DNA of 64,000 bases from Phymatolithon calcareum (taxonomy: Eukaryota; Rhodophyta; Florideophyceae; Hapalidiales): positions 2,604,001 to 2,668,000 of the forward strand of contig OZ345354.1 of the NCBI GenBank assembly GCA_977006965.1, in the 5' to 3' direction. This document shows positions 21,882 to 32,594 of this stretch, in pieces. A program made the translations under genes and the position numbers. Under the pieces are notes generated by a model. The model was not told the origin of the DNA, searched no databases, and saw only the letters and a program-made list of their open reading frames with translations. Each line of letters starts with the position of its first letter. The first letter of the stretch is position 1.

Positions 21882-23374
21882 TTAGCGGACTACGAAATCC
21901 GCAGCGCGCACCGCCTCTGCCACATGCGGCTCATGTATGCGCACAATGTCGACCGCCTTCGACGCGATTGTCGCTGAAATAGCACCGGCCGTTAACCAGT
22001 CTCTTTCTCGCGGAGCGCATTCCGGCCCAATCCTCCCTAAAAATGACTTGCGGCTCAGTCCGAGCAGGGTCGGCAACTTTCCGACGCGCTCTCTGAATTC
22101 TGCCCATTCGCGCAGAATCTGCCGGTTCGTTCCTGCCCCCTTTGCAAATCCTATCCCCGCGTCAGCAATGATGTTCCACCGCGGAATGCCCTTTCCAATT
22201 CCTGCACGAATGTTCTCCCCCAATTCACTGGCTATCTCCCCCACTACGTCCTCGTACACTGCTCGTTGTGCCATTTCCGCCGGGCGCCCACGCGTGTGCA
22301 TCGCGATCCACGCAGAACCAGACGCTGTCAATGCGTCATGCATACCCGTGCACCATGCGCCCGCACTCACGTCGTTCACGATCCGCGCGCCTGCTTGCAG
22401 TGCTGCTGTTGCGGTGCTCGCGCGAAACGTATCCACTGAAATAGTCGCATTCGGATACTTGGCAATGATCGCATTGATCACGGGCAGTACCCTCGCCTGC
22501 TCAGCAGACGCTGTAATATCGCCCGCACCCGGCCGCGTGCTCTGTCCACCGACGTCAATTATGTCGAAGCCCGCGTCTATAAATCGGCCAGTTTGCGCAA
22601 CGGCGTCAGTCACCGCTGCGTGTTCACCGCCATCGCTGAAGCTATCCGGTGTGGCGTTAATGATTCCCATTAGTAGAGTTCGCGATCCCCATTCAAACAC
22701 ATTCCCTCGCAGCATCGGTGTTACCTTTTTCATGTCATGTCCTTCCTTTTCTGGTAGCTTTTTGAGCAGCTTGTGCACTTCACCGGCACCCGGGACATGT
22801 GTCCGTGGTGAGATATCGCACAGTGGGCGAAGGACAAATTCCCGCTCCGCGATGCGAGGGTGGGGTAGCTGCAGTGGATGTGGTGCGCGTGCATCGTTCG
22901 AGACGCGCTCTCCATACAACAGAAGATCTAGATCTATAGCGCGCGGTCCAAATCGTATTGTCGTACTGTCACGCCCTATCTCGCTTTCCGTGCGCTTCAG
23001 TGCCTGTAAGAGCTCATAGGGTTCGAGAGATGTCTGTAGCTCCACTGCAGCATTTAGAAAATTTGGTTGATCCTCAATGTACATACTGTGCCGTGTTGCA
23101 GTTAGACTTTGTTGATGACTGCGACAAAGATAGGTGAGCAAACAGCGTGAAATGGCACATACGGCGTTGTCTGATACATGAATGACGTGTTGACTACCTT
23201 GGCGTACGCAGATACACGGCGAAGCGCATCTTGAATGGCGCCAGCTCGATCTCCCAAATTCGCGCCCAGTCCCACATACACACGCTCTGGTGTCGTGCTA
23301 AGAGCTCGAAAATTCGTACGGGGCGCAGGGAGGGCGCATTGGGCTCCCGCGCGCAAGGCTCGGGAAAGGCGCAT
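21882..23374 (-). CDS. Bifunctional HPPK-dihydropteroate synthase (folate synthesis), probably mitochondrial
   Basis: This 471-aa fusion pyrophosphorylates 6-hydroxymethyldihydropterin and condenses it with p-aminobenzoate, as in plant mitochondria. Exon 1 (23163-23374) gives a basic presequence (MRLSRALRAGAQ), VYVGLGANLGDR and YQTTP. The 77-bp intron (23086-23162, GTATGT..GGCACAG, phase 2) joins CC+T to restore TTPMYIEDQPNFLNA, the HPPK signature, in exon 2 (21882-23085). HPPK continues with FGPRAIDLDLLLYG. DHPS follows with MGIINATPDSFSDGG, GGQSTRPGA, ISVDTF, IVNDVSAG, ADAGIGFAKG, GLSRKSFLG and a terminal RIHE. All active-site motifs are present, so both activities are expected. There is no fused aldolase domain, as in plants. 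Mitochondrial targeting is inferred from the presequence. Confidence 0.94.
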
Positions 23375-24602
23375 TGGGACAAAATATGTTATCCTGCATT
23401 GGAGAACACATCAAGGGCGAAGGTGATCGATGAACATGGAACTGTTCGTGTCGGTCCACCTCACTAATAGGATCTGATCCAGTTTCAGAAATGGATTAGA
23501 GATCTATGGTTACAATAGATTTGGAACGCAATTGGAAAAAACGAGGGTTTGTCTCGTGCAGTTCAACCTTCGGGGTCAAGCTACCTCACGCTGGAACATG
23601 TAGACTCTAGAGTCTGCAACACTCATCGGCAATTCGCCCACGAGGGCACACTCAAGAAAGAATCCCTTTTGATATGCCTTGTCGCGATCGATAGCACATC
23701 CGTAAACCACTCCTGCGAGCTGTATCATTCAAGAATGGGGCACGATGTGAACATCTTATAGGTTGAATCAGTCGTATCGAGCTCTTCTCAAAAATGCAAT
23801 GAGACTCATGAATGCCATTTGTAGTTCTGTGGAAGCGGCGAATATAGATCCGCTTCAGGCTCGCTGGGTGACAGGCACATTCAGGTCGAAGGCGCAGCGT
23901 GCTGCACGACCGCAATCACGTGTTGCACATGCAGCGCGCCTAGGAGGCAATGGTGAGGGAAAGAATATAGAGCTGCATTGAGGGTACAGAGGTGAAGAGG
24001 ATCGTGTAATTCTTTGGCTAAACAGGCTGTCATAGTGCAAACCAGTTAACCGTCGGGCCAATTCCTGAACAACGAAGAGGGCAACATGCACAGTTGCTAT
24101 TAAGCGGAACTGTTCTGTCCCGATGGTTCGTCTGGCGCGAGAGGCCCAGACGGGCTACTAACGACTACCAGTGTCTCCCGTGGGCTGCTCAGGAATAGCT
24201 CGTGAGATGGGATTATCAGCACGAGAGCGGTAACTCACGTTCATTCTGTCTAGGTGCGCAGAATCAATGTTAAGTCTTTCAATTTGTCTATACTATATCG
24301 TGACTTCCACAGTTGTGGCAAGGTCACAACATAGGCTTCCTTCGTCTCTCATAGTTTTTGGGCAGGCCGCAATGGATACATCTTGACCAATAATGCTCCA
24401 ATACCTACCCATTCCGGTCGAGAAGGAGAGTGGGAAGTAGTCAACTTATGAATACTCGGGCTACAGGATGGACAGGCTTACAAAACTATGAAAGACAAGA
24501 GCATTGCCTTCTTTAAGTTCCTGGATGCACTACGTCGGAAAGAAATACAACAAAAAAATTAACCGGACCAACAGAGTCCGGTCTATGGCATCCACCAAAA
24601 AA
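23375..24602. other. Intergenic region without recognisable gene
   Basis: About 1.2 kb lies between HPPK-DHPS and the 3' end of UGDH. Short frames on both strands (60-90 codons) have no recognisable motif. A small hairpin with arms ACCGGAC/GTCCGGT at 24562-24582 sits 20 bp beyond the UGDH stop, so probably in its 3' UTR. I see nothing else. Confidence 0.55.
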
Positions 24603-26298
24603 TTAACAAGTGCTAAGCTTCGGGTCCAGCGGCTTGCCGATGGCATAAACGACAAAGCCAATCTTTCGAAGGGCCTCATGGTTCAAAATGTTACGACCGT
24701 CAAACACAAATGACGGTTTGGTCATCTTCTCAAACACTGTTTGGAAGTCAAGCTCCTTGAATTCATCCCACTCCGTCGCCACGGCGATGGCATGTGCATT
24801 ATCAGCGGCCGCATAGGCGCTCTTGTAAAGAGTGACATACTTCTGAATTTCCGTCTTATCCATCTTGCACACGTAGGTAAGGTCCATCCAGATTTGGTCG
24901 GGCTCGACCTTGGGGTCGTAAATGGCAATCTGTGCTTTCTCCTCAATAAAGCGGCGGCAAATTTCAATCGCCGCAGATTCGCGAGTGTCACCCGTATCCT
25001 TCTTGAACGCGTATCCGAAAAGTGCAATGCGCTTCCCTGTGATCGTGTTGAAAAGTCCGTGGATGATGCGCGAAACAAAACGTTCCTTCTGGTAATCGTT
25101 CATTTGCACAACCTGGTGGAAGTAATGGGCGACCTCAGGCAGTCCGAAACTTTCGCAAAGATACACGAGATTCAGAATGTCCTTCTGGAAGCACGACCCT
25201 CCAAATCCAACAGAAGCCTTCAGGAACTTCGGCCCAATGCGTGAGTCCATGCCCACCGCACGCGCCACCTCATCAACATCAGCGCCAGATGCCTCACAGA
25301 GGGCCGAGATGGCGTTAATGGACGATACGCGCTGCGCGAGGAACGAGTTGGCTACGAGCTTGGAAAGCTCCGAGGACCACACGTTCGTTTGCAGAATACG
25401 CTCGCGCGGGATCCAGTGGGCATACACATCAGCGAGCACTGAGCACGCCTTGTGGCCGGCCTCATCGGTGGTACCGCCAATAAGAACGCGGTCCGGGTTA
25501 TCAAGGTCAGAGATCGCGGTTCCTTCGGCGAGGAACTCTGGGTTGCTAAGCACATCGAAGCGGGTCTTACCGGCGCCGTGGAGGACGGAGGAGATAGCCT
25601 CGGCGGTTTTGATGGGGACGGTAGACTTCTCGACAACGATTTTCGGGGTGTCGGCGACTTCGGCGATGCGACGCGCCGCGAGTTCCCAGTACGTGAGATC
25701 GGCGGCGCGACCGGCACCGATTCCAACCTTCTTCGTTGGAGTGTTTACGGCGACTGTGGGACGGAGAAGATGTGCGTGATATTAGTCAGAGATTACGTTC
25801 GAGACATGGCGCCAAGCTGAAGCAGAAGATGCAGACATGACGATGAGGAGATTCCGAATTTGTGGTCAAATTGGAGAGCACTGCTGATCGAGAAGAAGCT
25901 TCTGAATCGATAGTGCGATACATACCGAAAATGAGGTCGGCTTCTTTAATTCCCTTGTCGACTTCAGTGCTGAAAAAGAGGTTTTTGCCTCTGCAGGCCT
26001 TCACAACTTTGTCGAGACCTGGTTCGTAAATGGGCAAGTTGTCACTGTTCCAGGCCTTAATTCTGGGCTCCGAAATATCAACGATGGTGACGAGGATTTC
26101 CGGGCATTTCAAGGCAATCATAGACATTGTCTATAGCGGTCATGATTAGCACATAGGGCAGCTAGGAGTCAGACGCTGATGCTGTGGAGAATAGAGGTAT
26201 CTCAAGCACATTGACACGATTTGACTTACCGGTCCGCCGACATATCCTGCTCCAATGCAGCAGATTTTGAGACCTTCTTGAGAGGGAATCGAAACCAT
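24603..26298 (-). CDS. UGDH: UDP-glucose 6-dehydrogenase (three exons)
   Basis: The enzyme oxidises UDP-glucose to UDP-glucuronate with two NAD+, feeding wall and matrix polysaccharide synthesis in the cytosol. The exons are 26230-26298 ([14 protein letters not shown].., with the [11 protein letters not shown] loop), 25926-26130 (from [12 protein letters not shown]) and 24603-25753. Introns are 99 bp (26131-26229, GTAAGT..CTATAG, phase 0) and 172 bp (25754-25925, GTATGT..CCCACAG, phase 1). Joined they give 474 aa, typical of the eukaryotic enzyme. Exon 3 reads [40 protein letters not shown], the catalytic cysteine in [10 protein letters not shown] and [16 protein letters not shown]. All splice junctions restore invariant motifs, so the model is strong. 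It is divergent from the PP1 inhibitor gene. Confidence 0.96.
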
Positions 26299-26926
26299 TT
26301 TGACAGACGTCGAAGTTGTGGCTTGTGCTCAGGTCGTGAATGGTGAGGGACAGAGCTGGAGACGACGACCTTCCCAAACAGCGGAATAATTCCGAAAACG
26401 ATTTATGTAGATTCTTCTGTCACCAAATGCGATATACTGACAGTTGAATGACTCGGAGGAAGGGCTCGGTTGGGGACCGTTGGATCGGCTAGATCGACGC
26501 ACACAGCCACGATTGGGCCCAATCGTGTCATTCTGCTGACACTCTCCGGCCTGTTCACACTGTGGCATTACAAATGCCATCGCTGTACACTGACGTGCTG
26601 TAAATTTACAATGCCTCTAGACCTATGATACTGCCCTTTGTCTGCTGTCATTGGTTGACATTGCCGACACCGCGGCAGGCCATTGCAGGAAACGTTATCC
26701 AATGAATTTGCACTTGGATGAAAATATCCAATCAGAATGACTCGACACCACTTGACGTGGCACAATTTGGGTCATCGTTCATATCTGTATTCTGTATAAT
26801 AAACAAATTAAATTTTGTTTATTATACATAAAAATTTTTATGTATCGAATCTTCAAAAGATTAAATTCAGATTCGTCCTCACCCTCAATTGAAAATGACG
26901 TACTTGCACATTACGAGCCAAGGAAC
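26299..26926. promoter_or_regulatory. Divergent upstream region of UGDH and the PP1 inhibitor-3 gene
   Basis: It should hold both promoters. The right end is very AT-rich and contains two palindromes (separate entry). The role is inferred from position only. Confidence 0.4.
26793..26844. repeat. Two adjoining AT-rich palindromes upstream of PP1 inhibitor-3
   Basis: The first is a hairpin with perfect 15-bp arms (TGTATAATAAACAAA at 26793-26807, its complement at 26814-26828, 6-bp spacer). It overlaps a perfect 20-bp palindrome TACATAAAAATTTTTATGTA at 26825-26844. The second includes the first possible ATG (26840) of the downstream gene. This suggests the stretch is promoter or 5' UTR and not coding. 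Confidence 0.85.
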
Positions 26927-27436
26927 ATGGAAGGCGACGAGAGAACAGAGTCTAGGCGGGGCGCGAGAGCAGACCGACGCAGGCGGGGCACAACTCCTCG
27001 AAGAGCGTTGCGTGCGCGACCTGCGCCTTCGCAAACAGTAACAACGGAGCAGATGGAAGGATGCAATGAGGAGGACTGTGCGCTTCAAGCCGAGCAAGGT
27101 CGGCAAAGTGCTCCTACGTTGACTTTGCAATTGCGACGTCGGCGCGTGCAATGGACAGAAGATACGCACGACAATGAAAATGAGGGGAAGAAGAGTTCGA
27201 AGAGTTGCTGTATCTTCCACAAACAACGTGCGTTCGATGAAAGTTCTACAGAGTCTGATGATGACAGGTCGGGTCGCGACGATGATGAAGACGATGCGCG
27301 TAGCGCCGGTTCGAGCAGCAGCAGCGGCGGTCAGAGAAGGCAGTCGAATGCCTCACACGTAAGGCGGAAATTGCGCGAGCTGGAGAAATTGAAAACGGAA
27401 AGCGACCCCGATGGCACCGCTGAAGAAGGATCGTGA
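26927..27436 (+). CDS. Protein phosphatase 1 inhibitor-3 (PPP1R11/YPI1 family)
   Basis: This small, largely disordered regulator binds and inhibits PP1, mainly in the nucleus. The conserved core is [20 protein letters not shown], where RVQW is the PP1-docking RVxW site, followed by [24 protein letters not shown]. The Cys pair and the FDESSTESD acid-serine box are hallmarks of the family. Flanks are Arg-rich (N-terminal) and Asp/Ser-rich (C-terminal). The ATG at 26927 (MEGDERTES) is preferred because the ATG at 26840, which would add 29 residues, lies inside an AT-rich palindrome. The product is 169 aa, or 198 from the earlier start. No intron is seen. Family confidence is high; start confidence is moderate. 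Confidence 0.88.
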   Translation: MEGDERTESRRGARADRRRRGTTPRRALRARPAPSQTVTTEQMEGCNEEDCALQAEQGRQSAPTLTLQLRRRRVQWTEDTHDNENEGKKSSKSCCIFHKQRAFDESSTESDDDRSGRDDDEDDARSAGSSSSSGGQRRQSNASHVRRKLRELEKLKTESDPDGTAEEGS

Positions 27437-27729
27437 CGGTCAGCGTGACATTGTTGATTTTCCGGGCAAACTTAACCCCCCTTAATGTATTTTTCGTAAA
27501 TAGAGTACGCACTTCCTGGATTAAAGCACCGCATTTTACGGGTGCTCTCTAGATCCATCCCGGAACTCCTGTTGATGAGCTCCATGACTGCTGTGAATTG
27601 TACAATACTGTGGGCTACGCTGGTTCAAACCTGAGCCATACATATGATAGAATCCGTATGATCGAAAGTATAAACCAATGACGAAACGAATTTTAAACAC
27701 CACAAATTCGTGGTCAGCTGAAATCACGC

Positions 27730-29082
27730 ATGACGTTGAAGATGAGCACAGTTGATGGATTATCCAGCAAGAGGAAGAAGACTACTTTCAATGAGTTTGC
27801 TCAACTGAGCGCCCACCAACGCCGAATGACCCATCTCTCACCAACCTTTTTGTCGCCAGTCTCTATTGCCGTGAGACCGCATCATCATCGCAATGTCAAC
27901 TCCCTCCGTCCACCTCTCCCCCGCTTCCGACCGCGGTTTTGTCAAGCCTCCTGTCGTCCATCAATGATGAAGTCCACGACAAGCAGTGTCGACACTGGCC
28001 ATATAACCCTGGAGCGACTCGGCCAATCCTTCATTGATTTTTCGGACGGTCTCAATTTTCAATCGCGCGCCCAGCGTTATCTCATCGACGGTACGATTCC
28101 ACCAGTGCCCCTACAAACATTGATATCGTGGTTCGATTCCTACGCCGAAGCTGTACGTCGTTGTTCCTTTGTGTCTGGAAACGGACAGGAGTTTTCTGAA
28201 CGCGCTTTCTCCACCTTACTTGAACTCATTCGACGTCAGGTTCAATCACCGATTGATTTCCAACCCTACCATAGCAGCATTCTTGCGCCGTACGATTACT
28301 ACCAATTCGGCGTCGACTTCTCCACCGTGCTTCTGAATGTCGCGCAGAGCCGTGTGGATGGCTTGGAAAATTTACGTCGCGTGCGCGCGCAAGTCGCGGC
28401 GGGGGAGAATGTCATTTTTCTCAGTAATCATCAGTCGGAAGGTGATCCATATGCAATTGATGGGCTTTTCTCCTTTGTTGCTGGATGCGATAGAGAATTT
28501 TGCAAGAATATGATATTCATGGCTGGTGATCGTGTGCGTGAAGATCTTGTCGTCGTGCCGTTCTCAGCAGGACGTAATCTGCTCACCGTGTATTCAAAGA
28601 AGCATCTCGGCGACGTCCCAGAGCTTCGAGCCTCAAAGGTGGCGCATAATCGACGAACGATATCTGTTACGCAACGATTGTTACAGGAGGGTGGTCGTTG
28701 CATATGGTTTGCGCCGTCGGGTGGCCGTGATCGACGGTCACCGGAGACGGGTCGTGTTGAGGTTTCCCATTTTGATCCCGGAGCTATTGAGATGATGCGA
28801 TTCACCGCCATCAAATCCGGTACTCCGTGTCATTTCTATCCCATGTCACTTGTTACTTACAATATGCTTCCGCCTCCTTCCGTTGTTGGCGGTGCGCAGA
28901 TTGGGGAGGAAAGGATTGTAAACCATATTCCAATGTTTATGGTATTGGGTGATGAGATCGACTGGCGAGATGCTATTCCGGCAGATATCACAGACAAGAT
29001 GGAAAAGCGAATCGCACAGGGTAAGTTTGTGCAGGACATCGTTACCGAGGGGTACGCAGGTATTGGGGGATACGACCTTTGA
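27730..29082 (+). CDS. ATS1: Plastid glycerol-3-phosphate acyltransferase (ATS1/PlsB-plant type)
   Basis: This soluble stromal acyltransferase makes lysophosphatidate from glycerol-3-phosphate and acyl-ACP, the first step of plastid glycerolipid synthesis, which also supplies diacylglycerol for MGDG. The first ~80 residues are Ser/Arg/Pro-rich with few acids, consistent with a transit peptide. The mature part contains the helical domain (LISWFDSYAEAV), the catalytic H(x)4D block LSNHQSEGDP, the FMAGDRV segment and WFAPSGGRDR, a plant-type signature that binds the phosphate of glycerol-3-phosphate. The C-terminus is complete. At 450 aa it is near the plant length. A second Met at codon 5 (27742) could also start. 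It is intronless and convergent with the cyclin gene. Confidence 0.94.
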   Translation: MTLKMSTVDGLSSKRKKTTFNEFAQLSAHQRRMTHLSPTFLSPVSIAVRPHHHRNVNSLRPPLPRFRPRFCQASCRPSMMKSTTSSVDTGHITLERLGQSFIDFSDGLNFQSRAQRYLIDGTIPPVPLQTLISWFDSYAEAVRRCSFVSGNGQEFSERAFSTLLELIRRQVQSPIDFQPYHSSILAPYDYYQFGVDFSTVLLNVAQSRVDGLENLRRVRAQVAAGENVIFLSNHQSEGDPYAIDGLFSFVAGCDREFCKNMIFMAGDRVREDLVVVPFSAGRNLLTVYSKKHLGDVPELRASKVAHNRRTISVTQRLLQEGGRCIWFAPSGGRDRRSPETGRVEVSHFDPGAIEMMRFTAIKSGTPCHFYPMSLVTYNMLPPPSVVGGAQIGEERIVNHIPMFMVLGDEIDWRDAIPADITDKMEKRIAQGKFVQDIVTEGYAGIGGYDL

Positions 29083-29586
29083 CGGGGAAAACGCATGGTA
29101 ACTGAGGTATGCGCATCTAAGAAGTGGTGATAGCTGAAGAGGCGAAAGGTATCATCGCGTTAAAATGTTTCGGCACCGTACTGGTTTTTTGCTTTGCTTC
29201 TGAATCTGGTCATTGTTCGGCATGATTGAAATGTGAAAGGCTTTCGCTTATTGTTCGCGGCGGCGACCTGTTTCTGACAGTGCTCCATGAATGCCATAGA
29301 TGCGGGTGCTGGATCGTCGGATTTTCGATTTTGAGCACACGGTACTTTATTAGCGTGTAGCTGTACAAACAACCGAGAGGATTCCCCTGGTGCTGGGAAA
29401 GGAAAAATCTGCTACGGTAGCAGCAGTGTACTAGTAATTTTGTTTAGCCGTGTTAAATCGCACTTAGCTTCGTAAACCCTCACCCATGGCTCAACTTCGG
29501 GTTGCCTACCGGGAATAGAAGACAGGGAATCGAGTACAGGTGCTACAAAAATGGTGTTATACATTGTTTATTATAAACTGTGCGGG
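29083..29586. other. Convergent spacer between GPAT and cyclin
   Basis: Both 3' UTRs should lie in these 504 bp. There is no recognisable gene or repeat. Confidence 0.55.
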
Positions 29587-30660
29587 TCATGGTTCACCTT
29601 TCGGATCACTATTAGCCGACGAAACTCCGACCTTGCGCCTCTTCGAACCTTCGGGCTCCGATTCAACGGGGCTCGGACGGATCTTAAGATCTGCGTCATC
29701 AGGGCTACTCCTCTTTAGGGACTTTGGATGTGACTCCGGCAACGACTCCTTGATACCAGGGCCGGACTTGAGAAGTCTCTTTGAGTTCCTATCCTTGAAC
29801 TCGTACATATCCAACAGCATGTGGCAGATCTCTTCAATGCGATTAACATTACATCTGAACAACTCGTGCCACGCCATGATTCGCTGACCCGTTGACTCGT
29901 CAATCTGAGTGCCGTCTTGCAATTCATAATGATGCAACCTAGCCGACAGGAAGAGTGCCGCCGTCGCAATTTCCCGCGGATCGTAGCGAACATGCACATA
30001 TGTGCGGAAGGAATCATTAAGAAAATTCCAAGCCGCCTGCAGTACATACCGTTGAAGTGCGCTGGTACCAAGGAACGCCTTATTGAGGGTCCAGATATGC
30101 TGATATGGATGTTCGACGGTGAGATCAAAATTCAGAACGCGCAATACTTCGCGTTCCTTATCGAGGATGTTTGTCTTCTCCTCGTAGTATCCCTGCGAAT
30201 CCTCATACATGTCCATACCATCCGGAAAATCGGGTGTTCCTCGCGTGCGCGTCTTGACCGTCCAATAAATAACATCTTTGAGACGTTTGTGCGTCTCCTG
30301 TACCTTGCACGAGAGAAACAGACAGGCAGCAGCGACGAGAGGAGGAGAGTGCGCGATCATACTCTCGAGCATGTAAAACCTTTGGAAGAGCTTGATGGCG
30401 ACCGAGACGGTCAATTGTGGAACTGAAAGATTGCGGCCGGCCTCGAGGAGAAAGCGCGCTGTGCGAGATACAACTCGCAACTCAACGTCCTTTGCAAGAC
30501 CGGCAATACGAGAGGGAGTTTCTTCGAGCTCTTCCGCTGTGAAGAGCCAAGGGTTGTCATCTGGAGTTTGAATGGGAAGCCTGTCCAAAGCGGACTGGCG
30601 CTTGCGCTTGCGGGAACTCTCGTGAATAGCGGTCATGCCGAGACCACCCTGAGAAGACAT
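29587..30660 (-). CDS. Transcription-associated cyclin (cyclin T/K type)
   Basis: This 357-aa cyclin probably partners CDK9 or CDK12-type kinases that phosphorylate the RNA polymerase II tail. It opens with a short Lys/Arg patch (KRKRQ), then PWLFTAEELEETPSRI, the N-helix signature of cyclins T, K and L. The first cyclin box contains MIAHSPPLVAAACLFLSCKVQETHKRLKDV, where the SCKVQE-type block carries the kinase-contact Lys and Glu. The second box runs from VLNFDLTVEHPYQHIW to ATAALFLSARLHH. The tail is basic and Ser-rich. Cyclin L is less likely because the C-terminus lacks an RS domain. Choosing T over K is not possible from sequence alone. It is intronless. Confidence 0.87.
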   Translation of the reverse strand: MSSQGGLGMTAIHESSRKRKRQSALDRLPIQTPDDNPWLFTAEELEETPSRIAGLAKDVELRVVSRTARFLLEAGRNLSVPQLTVSVAIKLFQRFYMLESMIAHSPPLVAAACLFLSCKVQETHKRLKDVIYWTVKTRTRGTPDFPDGMDMYEDSQGYYEEKTNILDKEREVLRVLNFDLTVEHPYQHIWTLNKAFLGTSALQRYVLQAAWNFLNDSFRTYVHVRYDPREIATAALFLSARLHHYELQDGTQIDESTGQRIMAWHELFRCNVNRIEEICHMLLDMYEFKDRNSKRLLKSGPGIKESLPESHPKSLKRSSPDDADLKIRPSPVESEPEGSKRRKVGVSSANSDPKGEP

Positions 30661-30987
30661 TCGGCGGAAGGCTGAAGTGACAGAGCGGAAAGTTTGTGTG
30701 AGTTGCCACAGAAAGGGAGCGGCTCGAACGGGTCAGGTTGGATGTCGACGACGAGGCGTTGGTGTGCTTGCTGCCACCTGGTGTTCTACCACACTCTGCG
30801 CAAGGGTTTTGCATAAAAGTCATGGAAGGCTGGAAACGCAACTCCATGAGAGCGTCCCACAACGTATAATTTTGAAAAAATGTTGATGCCTAAAAATTGT
30901 CATAAATAAAACATCACAAATTCAAAAAAGAGCATCGAAATCAAACTACTCCTTTATGATAAAGTCTAATTTTCATGTTTTTAATTT

Positions 30988-31070
30988 GAGGAAATTCGCT
31001 GCATGGACCGAAAAAGGTGGCAAAATTCGCTAAATGGGCACCCCTTGCAATAACTACTATTCGTTATGAT
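30988..31070 (+). repeat. Left terminal inverted repeat of the MULE
   Basis: The repeat runs inward from GAGGAAATTC through GGACCGAAAAAGGTGGCAAA to about CGTTATGAT. It is the reverse complement of 32595-32676 with scattered single-base differences and a 1-bp length difference. Confidence 0.85.
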
Positions 31071-31125
31071 ACACAGAGCACTCCATAGAAATAAACTTAT
31101 CAAAAAATAATATTTATTTCATGCG

Positions 31126-31884
31126 CTACTCTCTATGCTTCAGCTCCTCGTCGCAAGTAGCATCTCCGTCATCGCAGGCGGTGAGGTCAATTATCATAGA
31201 CTGAGCCGCTTTGTCGATGGGTTTTCTCTTCGCCTCAACAATATTGCGGATGTTCAGCCTGGCGCATGTCTGCGAGAAGTGACCGTCGTTTCCGCACGAG
31301 GAGCCGTGACGGCACCTTATTTCGGCCGGGAAGTAGGGCCTCTTGCGCTTGCGACCCAGCTTAGCAACAAGATCAAACGGCACCAAATCATCCTGTACTA
31401 GCTGGTAACCAGTGACTGCAACATGAATGATGATGCCCTCGTGTTGCTTGGCCCACGTTACCAATAGCCATGCGTCACACACAAGATCTTGTTTCACGGG
31501 TCGAACGCGACTCGATGCTGCGCCAAGCGTCTAGAACAGTACAAAAGTGCAGCGACGACGTGGCTACATGGCCGCTGGTGCTCTTCAAAGTGGCGGCAAG
31601 AGCATGTAGCGCGGTAGTCGCTGTTAACTACCACAGGGAATGGTGTCACTTTGCTGCTAACAACAAACCTCAGCATGTCACTTTCGATGACCTCCGGCTC
31701 CACAAGCATCTTCTCTGCTCAGAGTATTTTTCCTGGTGCTTCTTGTAGCAGCAAGGCGTGAGGAACTTGCCCGTTGATGTGCTTTGCCAATAGACGTGTT
31801 GTGGGCAATTACGAGGTTGACAAAGTCGTCAAAGTTTGCTCCAGGGCAGTCACCCACCCTTAGCACGAGCTCCTTCTTCTCCAC
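31126..31884 (-). pseudogene. MULE transposase C-terminal remnant with SWIM zinc finger, frameshifted
   Basis: The reading runs through at least two frames. The upstream part (31678-31884) has DDFVNLVIAHN. The middle part (31494-31709) has the SWIM motif CSCRHFEEHQRPCSHVVAAL (CxCxnCxH). The downstream part (31126-31497) has LGRKRKRPYF and a zinc-knuckle-like CRHGSSCGNDGHFSQTC. SWIM followed by a basic stretch and a CxxCGxxGHxxxxC knuckle is the C-terminal order of MULE transposases. The MULE DDE catalytic domain is absent. A frame change at about 31497 shows decay, although an intron cannot be fully ruled out. It lies between the MULE TIRs. Confidence 0.72.
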
Positions 31885-32037
31885 GAGTACAGACGGTTCG
31901 GGCGAGAGCGTTGTGAGTTAGCTTAGCAGTCGAATGCGACGAGGTGCAGAGTACTTTGCGTAGCGGATTAGTAGTGTAATGATAAGGAAGCTGAATGAAG
32001 AAAAGGGTAGTCAAGGAGCATGGGCAATTGGTACACT

Positions 32038-32364
32038 CAAAGCATTGGAATTATTTATTTATTTTTATTCTTTTCTCGAAAAGTGTCGAGAATAAATAAT
32101 TTATTGTTGAACGCAGAAGCAATAAATTATTGTATTCAAGTTCAGTGAGGTATAAATAACTGGTTATTCCCCGAATTATTAGATCCTTCTTGCTACTTTC
32201 TGTCGCGATAGAATAACCGGATCGAAAAAATGAGGAGTCCGATACAATAATTGTCGCAACCACGACGATCTCAATAAATACAATAAATAATCGAGACTCA
32301 GGAATAAATTATTGGAACAATAATTTAAATAATTACAATAGCAATTATTTTTTCCAATGCTTTG
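32038..32364. mobile_element. hAT-like MITE nested in the MULE
   Basis: Perfect 13-bp terminal repeats CAAAGCATTGGAA lie at 32038-32050 and, inverted, at 32352-32364. They are flanked by identical 8-bp GGTACACT (32030-32037 and 32365-32372). An 8-bp duplication with ends starting CAAAG is typical of hAT elements. The 327-bp interior is very AT-rich (many AATAAATTATT words) and codes for nothing. Confidence 0.82.
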
Positions 32365-32594
32365 GGTACACTCAGCAGAACCCTGAAGAAGCCTACATGG
32401 ACCCCTACCGAAGAGAATGAAATGGCGCGAGACATTGACGTTATATTATGCAATTCTGACTAAGATAACTGACAACTCTCGATGCTAATATACTGCGATT
32501 AGAAACGTGCCGACTTTCCTCAAGTTGGGACACATGGTACCTTCTCAATAAATCCTCTTAAATACGTGTAATGATAAGTGGCTTTCTAGCTGAA

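Noticed and set aside
21744-21977. 77-codon plus-strand frame beyond the DHPS stop
   Set aside because: It overlaps the conserved DHPS C-terminus in antisense and has no motif.
21937-23019. 360-codon frame antisense to HPPK-DHPS
   Set aside because: It mirrors a gene with all catalytic motifs; the antisense product shows no domain.
27611-27625. GGTTCAAACC as a tRNA B box
   Set aside because: I could find no matching A box, acceptor pairing or cloverleaf around it.
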